A stretch of DNA of 40,025 nucleotides from Clostridia bacterium (GTDB taxonomy: Bacteria > Bacillota > Clostridia > Christensenellales > Borkfalkiaceae). The stretch's first letter is position 1. Every line of letters starts with the position of its first letter. The position numbers and the translations under genes are program-made. The notes under the pieces are model-generated. The model was not told the origin of the DNA. It saw only the letters and a list, made by a program, of their open reading frames with translations, and did not search any database. Shown here one piece after another: positions 23,697 through 32,200 of the stretch. The stretch lies in contig JAFVQT010000010.1 of NCBI GenBank assembly GCA_017504655.1, positions 1 to 40,025 on the forward strand. Direction: 5' to 3'.

Positions 23697-24839
23697 ATGA
23701 TAAAAATTGCTCTTTTAGGCAGTACGGGATCAATCGGCAGGCAGGTTTTAAACACCGTTGCCCGCCACAGCGATAAATTTGAAATAGTGTCTATGGCTGC
23801 GCACTCGAGCGCAGAGCTTTTTTCTAAGCAAATAAACGAGTTCAAGCCAAAAATTGCATGCTTAACGGACAGCTTGTCTGCAACAAGGCTTACGGAGATT
23901 CCAACCGGCACAACTCTTTACACGGGTGAAAAGGCAATGCTGCACGCAATCACCGAGGATTGCGATATCGTAATGGCTGCCGTTTCAGGCTTTGCGGGCA
24001 TGGAGCCCGTTTTAGAGGCTATAAATTTGGGCAAGGACGTTGCGCTTGCAAACAAGGAAACCCTGGTTGCCGGCGGAAATATCGTTATGAAAGCGGTCAG
24101 AGAAAAGGGTGTACGGCTGATTCCCGTAGACAGTGAGCATTCGGCAATTTTCCAATGTCTGAATTTTGACCTGAATGCAAAATTCAAAAAGCTCATTTTA
24201 ACCGCAAGCGGAGGCGCGTTCAGAAATTTCACCAAGCAAGAGGTTGCGTCCTTGAAGGCTCAAGAGGCATTAAAGCATCCCAACTGGCTTATGGGCAAGA
24301 AAATTACCATCGACTGCGCAACGCTTTTGAACAAGGGCTTAGAGGTTATAGAGGCGTGCCATTTGTACAATGCGCCCCTATCCAAGGTAGAGGCTATCGT
24401 TCATCCCGAAAGCATAATTCACTCTATGGTGGAATTTGATGACGGAGCAGTTATGGCACAGCTCGGCTTTCCGTCTATGGAAATACCCATTCAGCTTGCG
24501 CTCACCTATCCCGAAAGACTTAAAACGGACGTTCCGCTTTTAGAGCTTGCAGGTAAAAGTCTTACCTTTGGCAGAATAGACGAGGACAAATATCCCTGCT
24601 TTGGCTTGGCTTTAAAATCGTTTGAAATGGGCGATAATTACGCCTGCGCAATGAACGCTGCAAACGAGGCTGCTGTAGGACTTTATTTAGAGGATAAAAT
24701 AAGCTTTTACGGCATATCCGATTTAATAGAACACGTTTTAGGAAAAATAGAAAGAGTTGAGGTAACCAAGGAGAGCTTGCTTTATACAGACCGTTTGGCA
24801 AGAGAGATGGTTTATCAAAAGGTAGGAAATAAAAATTGA
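23697..24839 (+). CDS. dxr: 1-deoxy-D-xylulose 5-phosphate reductoisomerase
   Basis: Dxr converts DXP to MEP with NADPH, the committed step of the non-mevalonate isoprenoid pathway. The 380-residue protein starts with the NADPH loop LLGSTGSIGRQVLNTV, has ALANKETLVAGG, and the metal/substrate residues in PVDSEHSAIFQCL, followed by LTASGGAFR and HPNWLMGKKITIDCATLLNK, all canonical. The ribosome site GAGGAC lies just upstream. Its stop codon overlaps the rseP start. The order frr-uppS-cdsA-dxr-rseP is the classical one; the ispG and polC genes that often follow are not present. Confidence 0.97.
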   Translation: MIKIALLGSTGSIGRQVLNTVARHSDKFEIVSMAAHSSAELFSKQINEFKPKIACLTDSLSATRLTEIPTGTTLYTGEKAMLHAITEDCDIVMAAVSGFAGMEPVLEAINLGKDVALANKETLVAGGNIVMKAVREKGVRLIPVDSEHSAIFQCLNFDLNAKFKKLILTASGGAFRNFTKQEVASLKAQEALKHPNWLMGKKITIDCATLLNKGLEVIEACHLYNAPLSKVEAIVHPESIIHSMVEFDDGAVMAQLGFPSMEIPIQLALTYPERLKTDVPLLELAGKSLTFGRIDEDKYPCFGLALKSFEMGDNYACAMNAANEAAVGLYLEDKISFYGISDLIEHVLGKIERVEVTKESLLYTDRLAREMVYQKVGNKN

Positions 24840-26254
24840 TAGCTTATAATTTACTTTCTTTCGTATCTACGCTAAAAACCGTAGGCTACGTTTTGGGAGC
24901 TTTGCTTATACTTATGATAATGATAACCGTACACGAGTTCGGGCATTATATCGTAGGCAAGCTCTTCAAATTCAAAATCAACGAATTTGCAATAGGCATG
25001 GGTCCCGCCATTTTTAAAAGAAAAATGAAAAGCGGTGAAGATTTTTCAGTAAGACTCTTGCCCGTAGGCGGATTCTGCGCCTTTGAGGGCGAAGACGACG
25101 ACGGTGACGACCCTAATTGCTTTAACAACAAAAAGCCGTGGCAAAGAATTCTGGTTTTAGTTGCGGGCGCAACTATGAATTATCTTTTAGCTCTGCTTAT
25201 AATCATCATTTCAATGAGCTGTTACGGTCAGACGGTTATGGGTGGCGGTAAATTTATAGAAGACCCCGCCTACGCAGGCTACACCCTGCAAGACGACGAC
25301 TTAATCGTTTCCATAAAGGATTCCGAGGGCAAAAACAAGACCAATATTTTTATAGCAACAGACCTCGTTTCCTCGCTCAATCACAAAAAAGAGGGCGACG
25401 TGGTTTTGGTTGACGTCATCCGTGACGGCAAGCAGATAAAAGACGTGCCCGTAAAGCTCAGATGTGACGTAGAGTGTAAAAATATAACTATGGTAAGCGA
25501 CTGTTATAAAGCGCTTGGTATAGGCTCTACCATGATGCTTAACGTTACCGAAAGCAAGTGGTTTAAAGAGGGCGATTATATTAAAAAGCTCGTCGACAGA
25601 AGAATAGACGAAAAAGAAACCTATCAGGACTTTGAGGAATTTCTATATACCTACGAAGATTTTATCGGAAATTTAGCCACTAAAAACCCGGGTGACGTAG
25701 TTACCTTTTGGGTAGGAAGAGCAGGCTACGAGGCGTCCGTACCCGTTATGGTAGAATTAGACGAGGGGTGGGCTGACGTCAACAAGGCAGACGAAGCTGC
25801 GGTGCTTGCATACTTTGGAATAGACTCTTATAGCTACGGCTATTACACCATTGCCGAATATCAAAAATTGGGCTTTTTCCAAACTATAGGTCACGCCTTT
25901 GGCTACTCGGTAAGGGTAGGGGGCATGATACTCAAAACTCTCGGTCAGCTTTTGACGGGTGCACTTGGTATAAACGCCGTAGGCGGTACGGTTACTACCA
26001 TAGTAACGACTACAAAAATCATAAGCTATGGCTTTGTCTACGCATTGGAAATAGCCGCTATGATAGGTGTAAACCTCGCTGTTTTCAATCTTCTGCCAAT
26101 CCCCGCATTAGACGGCTCCCGAATAGTCTTTTGTCTGATCGAATGGATAAGACGCAAGCCTATAAGTCGAAAAATCGAAGGAATTATACACGGCGTTGGA
26201 CTTATTTTGATATTGGGATTTGCTATACTGGTGGATTTACTTCAATTCATTTAA
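24836..26254 (+). CDS. rseP: RIP zinc metalloprotease, site-2 protease family (RseP/RasP)
   Basis: These membrane proteases cut transmembrane substrates such as anti-sigma factors and spent signal peptides. In this 472-residue protein the zinc site HEFGH (H33, E34, H37) lies in the first membrane segment, NYLLALLIII forms the next, a PDZ-like region occupies roughly 130-330, and NLLPIPALDGSRIVF near residue 420 provides the third ligand motif LDG. It starts at a TTG whose bases overlap the dxr TGA, with AGGAAAT upstream; no usable ATG lies before the zinc site other than those within the membrane segment. The PDZ region is long and acidic. The stop codon directly abuts a repeat element. Confidence 0.93.
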   Translation: MIAYNLLSFVSTLKTVGYVLGALLILMIMITVHEFGHYIVGKLFKFKINEFAIGMGPAIFKRKMKSGEDFSVRLLPVGGFCAFEGEDDDGDDPNCFNNKKPWQRILVLVAGATMNYLLALLIIIISMSCYGQTVMGGGKFIEDPAYAGYTLQDDDLIVSIKDSEGKNKTNIFIATDLVSSLNHKKEGDVVLVDVIRDGKQIKDVPVKLRCDVECKNITMVSDCYKALGIGSTMMLNVTESKWFKEGDYIKKLVDRRIDEKETYQDFEEFLYTYEDFIGNLATKNPGDVVTFWVGRAGYEASVPVMVELDEGWADVNKADEAAVLAYFGIDSYSYGYYTIAEYQKLGFFQTIGHAFGYSVRVGGMILKTLGQLLTGALGINAVGGTVTTIVTTTKIISYGFVYALEIAAMIGVNLAVFNLLPIPALDGSRIVFCLIEWIRRKPISRKIEGIIHGVGLILILGFAILVDLLQFI

Positions 26255-26381
26255 TTTAAAGGCTTATATACTTCGCACACCTGCGTTTACTGTTTCAAAA
26301 ACCCGACCACAATGACCACAGAGGTCTATTGTGTCCGTCTTTTTTCACGAGCCTTGGTGTGCTCGCATCTAAGCCTTTAAA
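26255..26381 (+). repeat. Structured intergenic repeat, full-length copy 2
   Basis: TTTAAAGGCTTA (26255-26266) and its complement (26370-26381) bound the element. Inner stems are GCACACC/GGTGTGC, AAAAA...GAC/GTC...TTTTT with internal loop, CACAAT/ATTGTG and GACC/GGTC over ACAGA. Compared with copy 1 both sides of two stems are changed with pairing kept. It begins on the base after the rseP stop codon. Confidence 0.85.
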
Positions 26382-26495
26382 ACTCACTTGATATAAGTTC
26401 AAACAAATCGGATGCAACGTCACGTTGCTGACCAAAGAGGTCTACCAAGTCTTTTCGGGCTCACGAGCCTTGGCACACTTGTATCTAACCCTTTA
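26382..26495 (+). repeat. Structured repeat, half-type copy in array 3
   Basis: Carries CTCACTTGATATAAGTTC, GGATG plus the palindrome GCAACGTCACGTTGC, and the tip GACC-AAAGA-GGTC, then a degenerate right arm ending CTAACCCTTTAA. The first 53 bases recur almost unchanged from 26622. Confidence 0.75.
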
Positions 26496-26496
26496 A

Positions 26497-26623
26497 TTTA
26501 AAGGCTTATATACTTCGCAAAAGAGCGTTACTGCTTTGCGCCCCAAACCCCGATGACCACAAAGGTCTATCGAGTCTTGTGTCACAAAGCGAGCCTTCTT
26601 TTGCTCGCATCTAAGCCTTTAAA
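26497..26623 (+). repeat. Structured intergenic repeat, full-length copy 3
   Basis: Same 12-base terminal inverted repeats. Inner stems are GCAAAAG/CTTTTGC, GCTTTG/CAAAGC, CGAT/ATCG and GACC/GGTC over ACAAA. The third stem differs from both other copies, again with compensating changes. Confidence 0.85.
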
Positions 26624-26740
26624 ACTCACTTGATATAAGTTCAAACAAATCGGATGCAACGTCACGTTGCTGACCAACAAGGTCTATCCCATCCGTAAAT
26701 TCCTTGCGAGCCTTGGCTAGCTCGTTTCTCCACCTTTAAA
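26624..26740 (+). repeat. Structured repeat, second half-type copy in array 3
   Basis: GGATGCAACGTCACGTTGC leads to the tip GACC-AACAA-GGTC and TATCCCATCC, as in the array at 11753. The right arm (GCGAGCCTTGGCTAGCTCG) is itself a near palindrome and the terminus has decayed to CACCTTTAAA. Confidence 0.7.
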
Positions 26741-26767
26741 CCACACTCTATAGAACAAATAATACTC

Positions 26768-26841
26768 GAATGCAACGTCACGTTGCCGTCACGCTCCCAA
26801 CGTCACGTTGCCGTCACGCTCCCAACGTTACGGTGCCGTTG
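26768..26841 (+). repeat. Tandem 25-base repeats with GTCACG palindromes
   Basis: A 25-base unit beginning CAACGTCACGTTGCC is repeated exactly at 26773-26797 and 26798-26822, and a diverged third unit follows at 26823-26841. The module equals the one inside the half-type elements. It ends 25 bases before the -35 of the next gene. Confidence 0.85.
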
Positions 26842-26866
26842 ACAGAGTATAAAAAATAAAAAATTA

Positions 26867-26895
26867 TTGACAACTTTTTGTGTTGGTGATACAAT
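26867..26895 (+). promoter_or_regulatory. Near-consensus promoter of the DUF6273-like lipoprotein gene
   Basis: TTGACA (26867-26872), 17 bases, then TACAAT (26890-26895) with an extending TG. It is one of the strongest sigma-A-like promoters in the window. Confidence 0.85.
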
Positions 26896-26924
26896 TATTT
26901 TATTGATATGTAGGAGGGAAAACT

Positions 26925-28556
26925 ATGAAAACGAAGGTTTTTAGGTTTTTAGTTTTTATTTTATGCTTAAGTCTTACGTTTTTTATCGCTTGTACTAGTG
27001 GAGGAAATACAAGCGAGTCTATAGAAGACGAAAGTTTAACAGAATCCGTTTTACAAACGGAAAGCGAGTTGCAATCACTTAGCGAGAGCCTTGAGCAAAG
27101 CCAAGAAGACTCAACGTCTATAGAAGAAAGTACAACGAGTGAGAGCCAAAGCAATACAGAAGAAGAATCCACTTCGGATGAAGAAAGTTCTAGTGCAGAA
27201 GAGTCCACTTCTACTGAAGAGGAGTCTTTTGAGGAAAGTGAAAGTGATTCTGAAGAAGAATCGGAGAGTGAGGAAGAGTCTGAAAGCAATCCTGACCATT
27301 ACCATACGAGAGAAAACTTGTGTTACAACGACACTCACCATTGGTACGAGTGTAGTTGTGGAGCACCGGACGGTGAGGAAGAGCATTCTGGTGGCGTAGC
27401 AACTTGTACGCAAAAGGCGATTTGCTTAACTTGTGGTCAAGAGTACGGTACAACGTTAGATCACAATTATACAGAGTTAAAATATAATGACACTCACCAT
27501 TGGTACGAGTGTAGTTGTGGAGCATCGAACGGCGAGGAAGAGCATTCTGGTGGCGTAGCAACTTGTACGCAAAAGGCGATTTGCTTAACTTGTGGTCAAG
27601 AGTACGGTACAACTTTGGATCACGATTATACAGAGTTAAAATACAATGATACTCATCACTGGTATGAGTGTGGATGTGGAGCATCGAACGGCGAGGAAGA
27701 GCATTCTGGTGGCGTAGCAACTTGTACGCAAAAGGCGATTTGCTTAACTTGTGGTCAAGAACACGGGGAGTTTGGCGTGCACGATATAGTAGACGGACAA
27801 TGTGCTAACTGCGACTACGAGCAACCTCTTTACGTATTAGAAGGCGACTATATATATTTTGGTGAGTTTCCACAAACCGTAAAGGCAGAGGATGTGGAGA
27901 TTTATCAGCAAACAAACGATAAAGGTTATTTCAAAGGCAGTGACGGCGCGTGGTATGCGAAAATTGTTGCCGTGGGCAATGGGTATAGTTTTAGCGATTG
28001 GTCTGACGTAATAGGAGATACTGTTTATTACTTTAAAGTTGAGCCTTTAAAATGGAGAATACTTTCAGAAAGTGAGGGTGTTGCACTTATATTATGTGAG
28101 AGTGTTATAACTTACGAAACGTATGGAAGTAGCAACAATTATGAATTAAGTAACGTAAGAGCATGGTTAAACAATGAATTTTATAATAATGCGTTTAACA
28201 GTTTGCAAAAAGAGATAATTCTTACAACGTTGGTTGAAAATTCATCGTATTTCCATCAAGATCATAACGATACCGAAGATAAAGTATTTATCTTGAGTGA
28301 AGAGCAAGCAAAAAATACTAATTATTTTACATCTAACGATGCAAGAAAGTTAATAGCAACGGATTATGCAAGAGCAAAAGGCGTAACTACAAGTTCGGGC
28401 GTTGGTTGGTGTGGAACGTGGTGGCTTCGCACGACGTATGACCAAAGCAATGATAAAAACTTTTACGTTTATGGAACTGGTGGTATAGGTGGTGGTGACT
28501 GGACTGTTACATCGTACCCGTTTGGAATTGTTCCTGCGCTTAGAATTCAACTTTAA
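26925..28556 (+). CDS. Lipoprotein with Ser/Glu stalk, three 53-residue Cys/His repeats and DUF6273-like C-terminal domain
   Basis: The 543-residue protein has a lipoprotein signal ending FFIAC23, then a low-complexity stalk rich in serine and glutamate (about 30-122). Three tandem units with a period of 53 residues start at N135, N188 and N241; each reads NDTHHWYEC and contains CxCG, a free cysteine and CLTCGQE, so four to five cysteines plus three histidines that could bind metal. From about residue 302 follows YVLEGDYIYFGEFPQTV, LKWRILSES, NVRAWLNNEFYNNAF, FILSEEQA, WWLRT and IVPALRIQL, the pattern I know from DUF6273 domains of clostridial surface proteins. The role is unknown. The start has AGGAGG at 7 bases. 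Next downstream are two more cysteine-rich genes. Confidence 0.85.
   Translation: MKTKVFRFLVFILCLSLTFFIACTSGGNTSESIEDESLTESVLQTESELQSLSESLEQSQEDSTSIEESTTSESQSNTEEESTSDEESSSAEESTSTEEESFEESESDSEEESESEEESESNPDHYHTRENLCYNDTHHWYECSCGAPDGEEEHSGGVATCTQKAICLTCGQEYGTTLDHNYTELKYNDTHHWYECSCGASNGEEEHSGGVATCTQKAICLTCGQEYGTTLDHDYTELKYNDTHHWYECGCGASNGEEEHSGGVATCTQKAICLTCGQEHGEFGVHDIVDGQCANCDYEQPLYVLEGDYIYFGEFPQTVKAEDVEIYQQTNDKGYFKGSDGAWYAKIVAVGNGYSFSDWSDVIGDTVYYFKVEPLKWRILSESEGVALILCESVITYETYGSSNNYELSNVRAWLNNEFYNNAFNSLQKEIILTTLVENSSYFHQDHNDTEDKVFILSEEQAKNTNYFTSNDARKLIATDYARAKGVTTSSGVGWCGTWWLRTTYDQSNDKNFYVYGTGGIGGGDWTVTSYPFGIVPALRIQL
27327..27770 (+). repeat. 159-base tandem repeats inside the lipoprotein gene
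   Basis: Units start at 27327, 27486 and 27645. Long stretches are identical at the DNA level, including synonymous positions (for example GCATTCTGGTGGCGTAGCAA in all three), which shows recent duplication or ongoing homogenisation. Confidence 0.9.
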
Positions 28557-28563
28557 TAAAGAT

Positions 28564-28590
28564 ACGGCGAGTGAAATTTTCACTCGCCGT
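28564..28590 (+). terminator. Hairpin after the DUF6273-like lipoprotein gene
   Basis: ACGGCGAGTG (28564-28573) pairs with CACTCGCCGT (28581-28590) around AAATTTT. The T run after it is weak on the plus strand, so termination efficiency is uncertain. Confidence 0.55.
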
Positions 28591-28674
28591 AAACTGTTTA
28601 TATTTTAAAAAAGCGACACTAAAAATTAAAGATATGCGTATCATATAGTAGACTCTTGTAAAAAGGAGGTACTT

Positions 28675-28887
28675 ATGAAAAATTTCGAGGCTCTGGCAGT
28701 CGGAGTGATTGCGGGGCTTGCGGTTTCTTGCCTGTGTCAGCCAAAGCCGACCAAGGCAAAGCCAAAGCCTTGCGAAAAGGGTTGCGAGCCTTGCAAAACG
28801 CATTGCCGATGTAAAGCGACAAATCCTTGCCGTATTGGCGATAAGTCCGACTGCAAAAAGTGCTATTATCAAAGATATTACAGATAA
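28675..28887 (+). CDS. Small cysteine-rich protein, probably membrane-anchored or exported
   Basis: The 70-residue product has a hydrophobic N-terminal segment (NFEALAVGVIAGLAVSCLC) followed by a basic tail in which 8 more cysteines alternate with lysine and proline: PCEKGCEPC, HCRC, NPC, DCKKC. Ten cysteines in 70 residues suggest metal binding or disulfides. I do not recognise the family; a metallothionein-like or small lipoprotein role (cysteine after AVS) are both conceivable. A textbook ribosome site (AAAGGAGGT, 5 bases before ATG) and a strong terminator immediately after argue that it is a real gene. It sits between two large lipoproteins that also carry many cysteines. Confidence 0.75.
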   Translation: MKNFEALAVGVIAGLAVSCLCQPKPTKAKPKPCEKGCEPCKTHCRCKATNPCRIGDKSDCKKCYYQRYYR

Positions 28888-28892
28888 AATTT

Positions 28893-28922
28893 ACGCTCCT
28901 TGTTTATTCAAGGGGCGTTTTT
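28893..28922 (+). terminator. Terminator of the small cysteine-rich gene
   Basis: ACGCTCCTTG (28893-28902) pairs with CAAGGGGCGT (28909-28918), one G-T pair, followed by TTTTT. Confidence 0.88.
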
Positions 28923-28969
28923 ATCGGAAACATTTTGTTTTTATCGGATTAACTTTTATTTTGTCGAAA

Positions 28970-28988
28970 AAACTCCTTTCAGGAGTTT
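28970..28988 (+). terminator. Second small hairpin, possible backup terminator
   Basis: AAACTCCT (28970-28977) pairs with AGGAGTTT (28981-28988); the following sequence is CTATTTG, so the T run is weak. Confidence 0.45.
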
Positions 28989-29024
28989 CTATTTGTGAAA
29001 AATTATCTGTTTTAAAATAAAGTC

Positions 29025-29053
29025 TTGACAAAACGGATTTCTACTGTTAATAT
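29025..29053 (+). promoter_or_regulatory. Promoter of the giant lipoprotein gene or of a leader RNA
   Basis: TTGACA (29025-29030), 17 bases, then TAATAT (29048-29053). The -35 is perfect and the -10 is 4 of 6. Transcription would start near 29060, about 200 bases before the start codon. Confidence 0.65.
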
Positions 29054-29082
29054 AAATATATACTGTAAATATTAGTAACCGA

Positions 29083-29157
29083 GAAAACCGTCTATTTCCC
29101 TTTTTTCTGTTTTCCCCAAGAGGTGAAAACAGAGGCGAAAGGCGGTTTTTCTTTTTT
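29083..29157 (+). promoter_or_regulatory. Long leader hairpin with intrinsic terminator (attenuator or small RNA end)
   Basis: Three stacked stems can form: AAAACCGTC (29084-29092) with GGCGGTTTT (29141-29149, G-T pair included), TTTCCCT with AGGCGAAA (one bulge), and CTGTTTTC (29107-29114) with GAAAACAG (29125-29132). A CTTTTTT run (29151-29157) follows at once. It lies just after the promoter and some 105 bases before the giant gene. Confidence 0.7.
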
Positions 29158-29175
29158 GCTGAGCCCAGCCTCAGC
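29158..29175 (+). other. Small hairpin after the leader terminator
   Basis: GCTGAG pairs with CTCAGC around CCCAGC. Its G-rich surroundings to about 29205 may contribute to an alternative leader fold; no known riboswitch class was recognised. Confidence 0.4.
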
Positions 29176-29262
29176 GCATCGGTAAAACGGTTTGGGGCGG
29201 GAACGTACAGTATAGTGCAAGGCAAAAAATTCATCAGCATAAATAAAAAAGGAGAGTTTGAG

Positions 29263-32200
29263 ATGAAGAAATTATTAATAGGCTTAATGTGCTTATTAAC
29301 GGTTACCTTTACAGCCGTAGGGCTTATGGGCTGTAAGGTTCAAAGAGTTGAGTCTACGTCTACGAGCGAAAGCATAGTAGAAGAGAGTCAAAGCGTAGCC
29401 ACCGGTTCTGAAACTTGTACTCACGAGCTTACCCAATTAAAGCAAGACGGTGAGTTCCACTGGTATGAGTGTGAATGTGGCGAGCAGGCAGGAAACCGTG
29501 AAGCGCACGACTACGACGACGGCGTTGTTACAAAGCAACCCACCGAAGAGGAAGAGGGCGAAAAGCTCTTAACGTGTGAGGTGTGTGGCTCTACAGCTAC
29601 CACGAGCGTTCCCAAATTAACGCATACCCATGCGCTTGTAAAGATTACGGGAACTCCGGCAACCTGTGAAGACGAAGGCGTTTTGGATTCATGGAAATGC
29701 GACGGCTGTCAAAAGATATTCTTAGATGCTCAAGCAACTCAAGAGGTTTTAAGCAATGAAGCTCTTGTTATTCCGGCAATCAATCACTCAAACGAGGCTT
29801 TTAGCCACAGAGTAGCTCCACGCTGTGGAATAGCAGGCGCAGACGTTTACGTTTGTCCCGATTGCCAAAGACAGAGAGAAGTTCCTATCGACCCGTTAGA
29901 GCACGATTGGAATCAAATAGAATTAGTTGAGGCAACGTGTGAGCACGGTGGATACGAATTACAAAAGTGTAGACACTGTCAAAGCGAGCAAAAGGTCAAC
30001 GAAACGGGTATTACCGACTGTGACGAGGAATACGTTATCGTAGTAAATTCCGACTGTGACAATACCGGCTTGGCAAAATACAAATGTAACGACTGTGGGG
30101 CAGAAAGAGAGATTATTCTTCCTAAGTGTGAGCACAGCTACAGCGCAGTTCAAACGGTTGCTCCAACTTGTACCGAAGAGGGCTATACCCTTTATGAGTG
30201 TTCTACCTGTGAAAGCAGTTATAAGGACGATCTCGTTGATTCGCTCGGCGGTCACGATTTCGTTATAGACGCTCAAAACAGCACAGAGCCAACCTGTTTG
30301 GAAAACGGCTTGACCGTATACGTATGCTCAAGAGGCTGTCAGAGCGCAAGATTCAGCGAAGAAGTCGATGCTTTAGGTCACGACGAGGTAGCTCCAACTT
30401 GTACCGAAGAGGGCTATTGTACTCGCTGTGATGACGTACGCATTGCAAAGATTCCCCACTCAATGGGCTTAGTAGAGGACGTAGCCCCTACTTGTACCGA
30501 GGACGGACATTTAAAATACGCTTGTGAAAACTGCTCGCACGAGGAGATAGAAATTCCTCAAAGCCATAAGGCAACGGGTCACAACGAAAACGCAATAGCT
30601 TGGACGGAAGAAGAAATTGCCGTTACGGGCGAAACTTGCAAATATTACGTTAAAAAGTCAGGCACCTGTCCTGACTGCTCATCCTTAATCGTAAGAGAGG
30701 GTGAGGTTTATGAAAGTCACTCTTACGTATGCGCAATTACCTCTCCTGCAACCTGTGTGGCAGAGGGTGTAAAGACGTATACGTGTGTTTGCGGAAACAG
30801 CTATACCGAGGACTACGAGGCAGACCCCTCTGCCCACAAGCTTGACGCGGGCGTTCAAGAAGGAAACTACTTGGTTTACTCTTGTCTTAACGGTGACTGC
30901 GACCACAGCGAAAGGGTATTACATATCGTAGACGAGGCAGTAGATGCAAACGTAGTAAAGGATGCGGAAAAGCTTTCCGTAGGCGATGCAACATTAAAGC
31001 TTGACGAGCAAACTAAGGGTCAGCTTGGCGAAGATTCAAGCGTTTCTCTTTCTGCGGGCACGTTAGAGGGCGCAGACTTAGAATCTGCGAAGGGTCAGTT
31101 AAACGAAGATCAGCTTGCTCTTTTAGGCGAAAGCAAGATTTACAACTTTGAAATGGAGGTTGACGGAAGCCCCGTTACCCAATTCAACGGATACATCACA
31201 ATCAGAATACCTTACGAATTAGACGGTCAGGACCCCGAAGATATCGTAGTATGGTATATTCAGGGCGACACCCCCGTTTTAATTGAGGCAAGATATATCG
31301 AAATCGACGGCGAGGGCTATGCAGAGTTCGAGACTAACCACTTCTCGTACTATTCAGTAGCAAAAATGAGCCCTGCAGAGCGTTGTGCTCGTTACGGATG
31401 CTACACAGAAGGATCTGTAACCGTTCTTCCCGCAACGTGCTTGGAGGGAGGTTACACTCTTACCGTTTGCCGTCGCTGTGGCAAAAAGACCTACAGTGAC
31501 AGAGTTGAGGCACTTGGTCACAATTGGGACGAGGTAGACGATCTTCACGTTGATACTACCTGTACGGTTGCAGGATACGAAAAGTACGAATGTACCAGAT
31601 GTCAGGTTTCTTACGAGGTTAAGACTCAGGCATACGGTCACGAATGGGTTAAAAACGACGATAGAACGGTAGTTGCAAGCTGTGAGCACGAGGGCTCTGT
31701 AACATTTGAGTGCGTACGCTGTGACAACGAGTATTCAGTTACCGAAAGAAAGACTGCGCACAGATACAGCACCGCTGTTGTAGGCGCAACCTGTACTGAA
31801 GCAGGCTATACCGAGTGTGTATGTAGAGATTGCGGATACACCACGACGAAGAATCCTACACCTGCTCTCGGTCATAACGTAATAGATACCGTACACGCAC
31901 CTACGTGTATAGACAGAGGATACACCTCACATGCATGCTCCAGATGCGACGCCGTATTCGCAAACACCGATTATCAGGAAAAGACTGACCACGAATGGGA
32001 TAGAGATGAGCCTACCTGTGAAGAGGATAAGCTTTGTAAGCACTGCAAAAAGCGTGACGAAAACAACGGTAAGGCGCACGGTCACTATATGGAAGACGGT
32101 AGCTGTAAGCACTGTAAAAAGCCGTGTAACCACAACTTTAAGTATTCTCACACTGTAGAGAGCACTTGCTCGGGCGCAGGCTACGAGGTTTGGGTATGTA

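Noticed and set aside
26255..26846. Insertion sequence
   Set aside because: Terminal inverted repeats are present but there is no transposase frame and the elements are only about 127 bases; at most a non-autonomous element.
27211..27720. 169-residue antisense open frame with repeats
   Set aside because: It mirrors the tandem repeats of the lipoprotein gene on the other strand, has no ribosome site, and the sense strand has signal peptide, promoter and start.
28709..29020. 103-residue frame overlapping the small cysteine-rich gene
   Set aside because: It runs through two terminator hairpins, has no ribosome site, and competes with a frame that has excellent signals.
29060..29205. c-di-GMP or other known riboswitch before the giant gene
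   Set aside because: The conserved core sequences of the classes I know are not present; only a hairpin-terminator can be supported.
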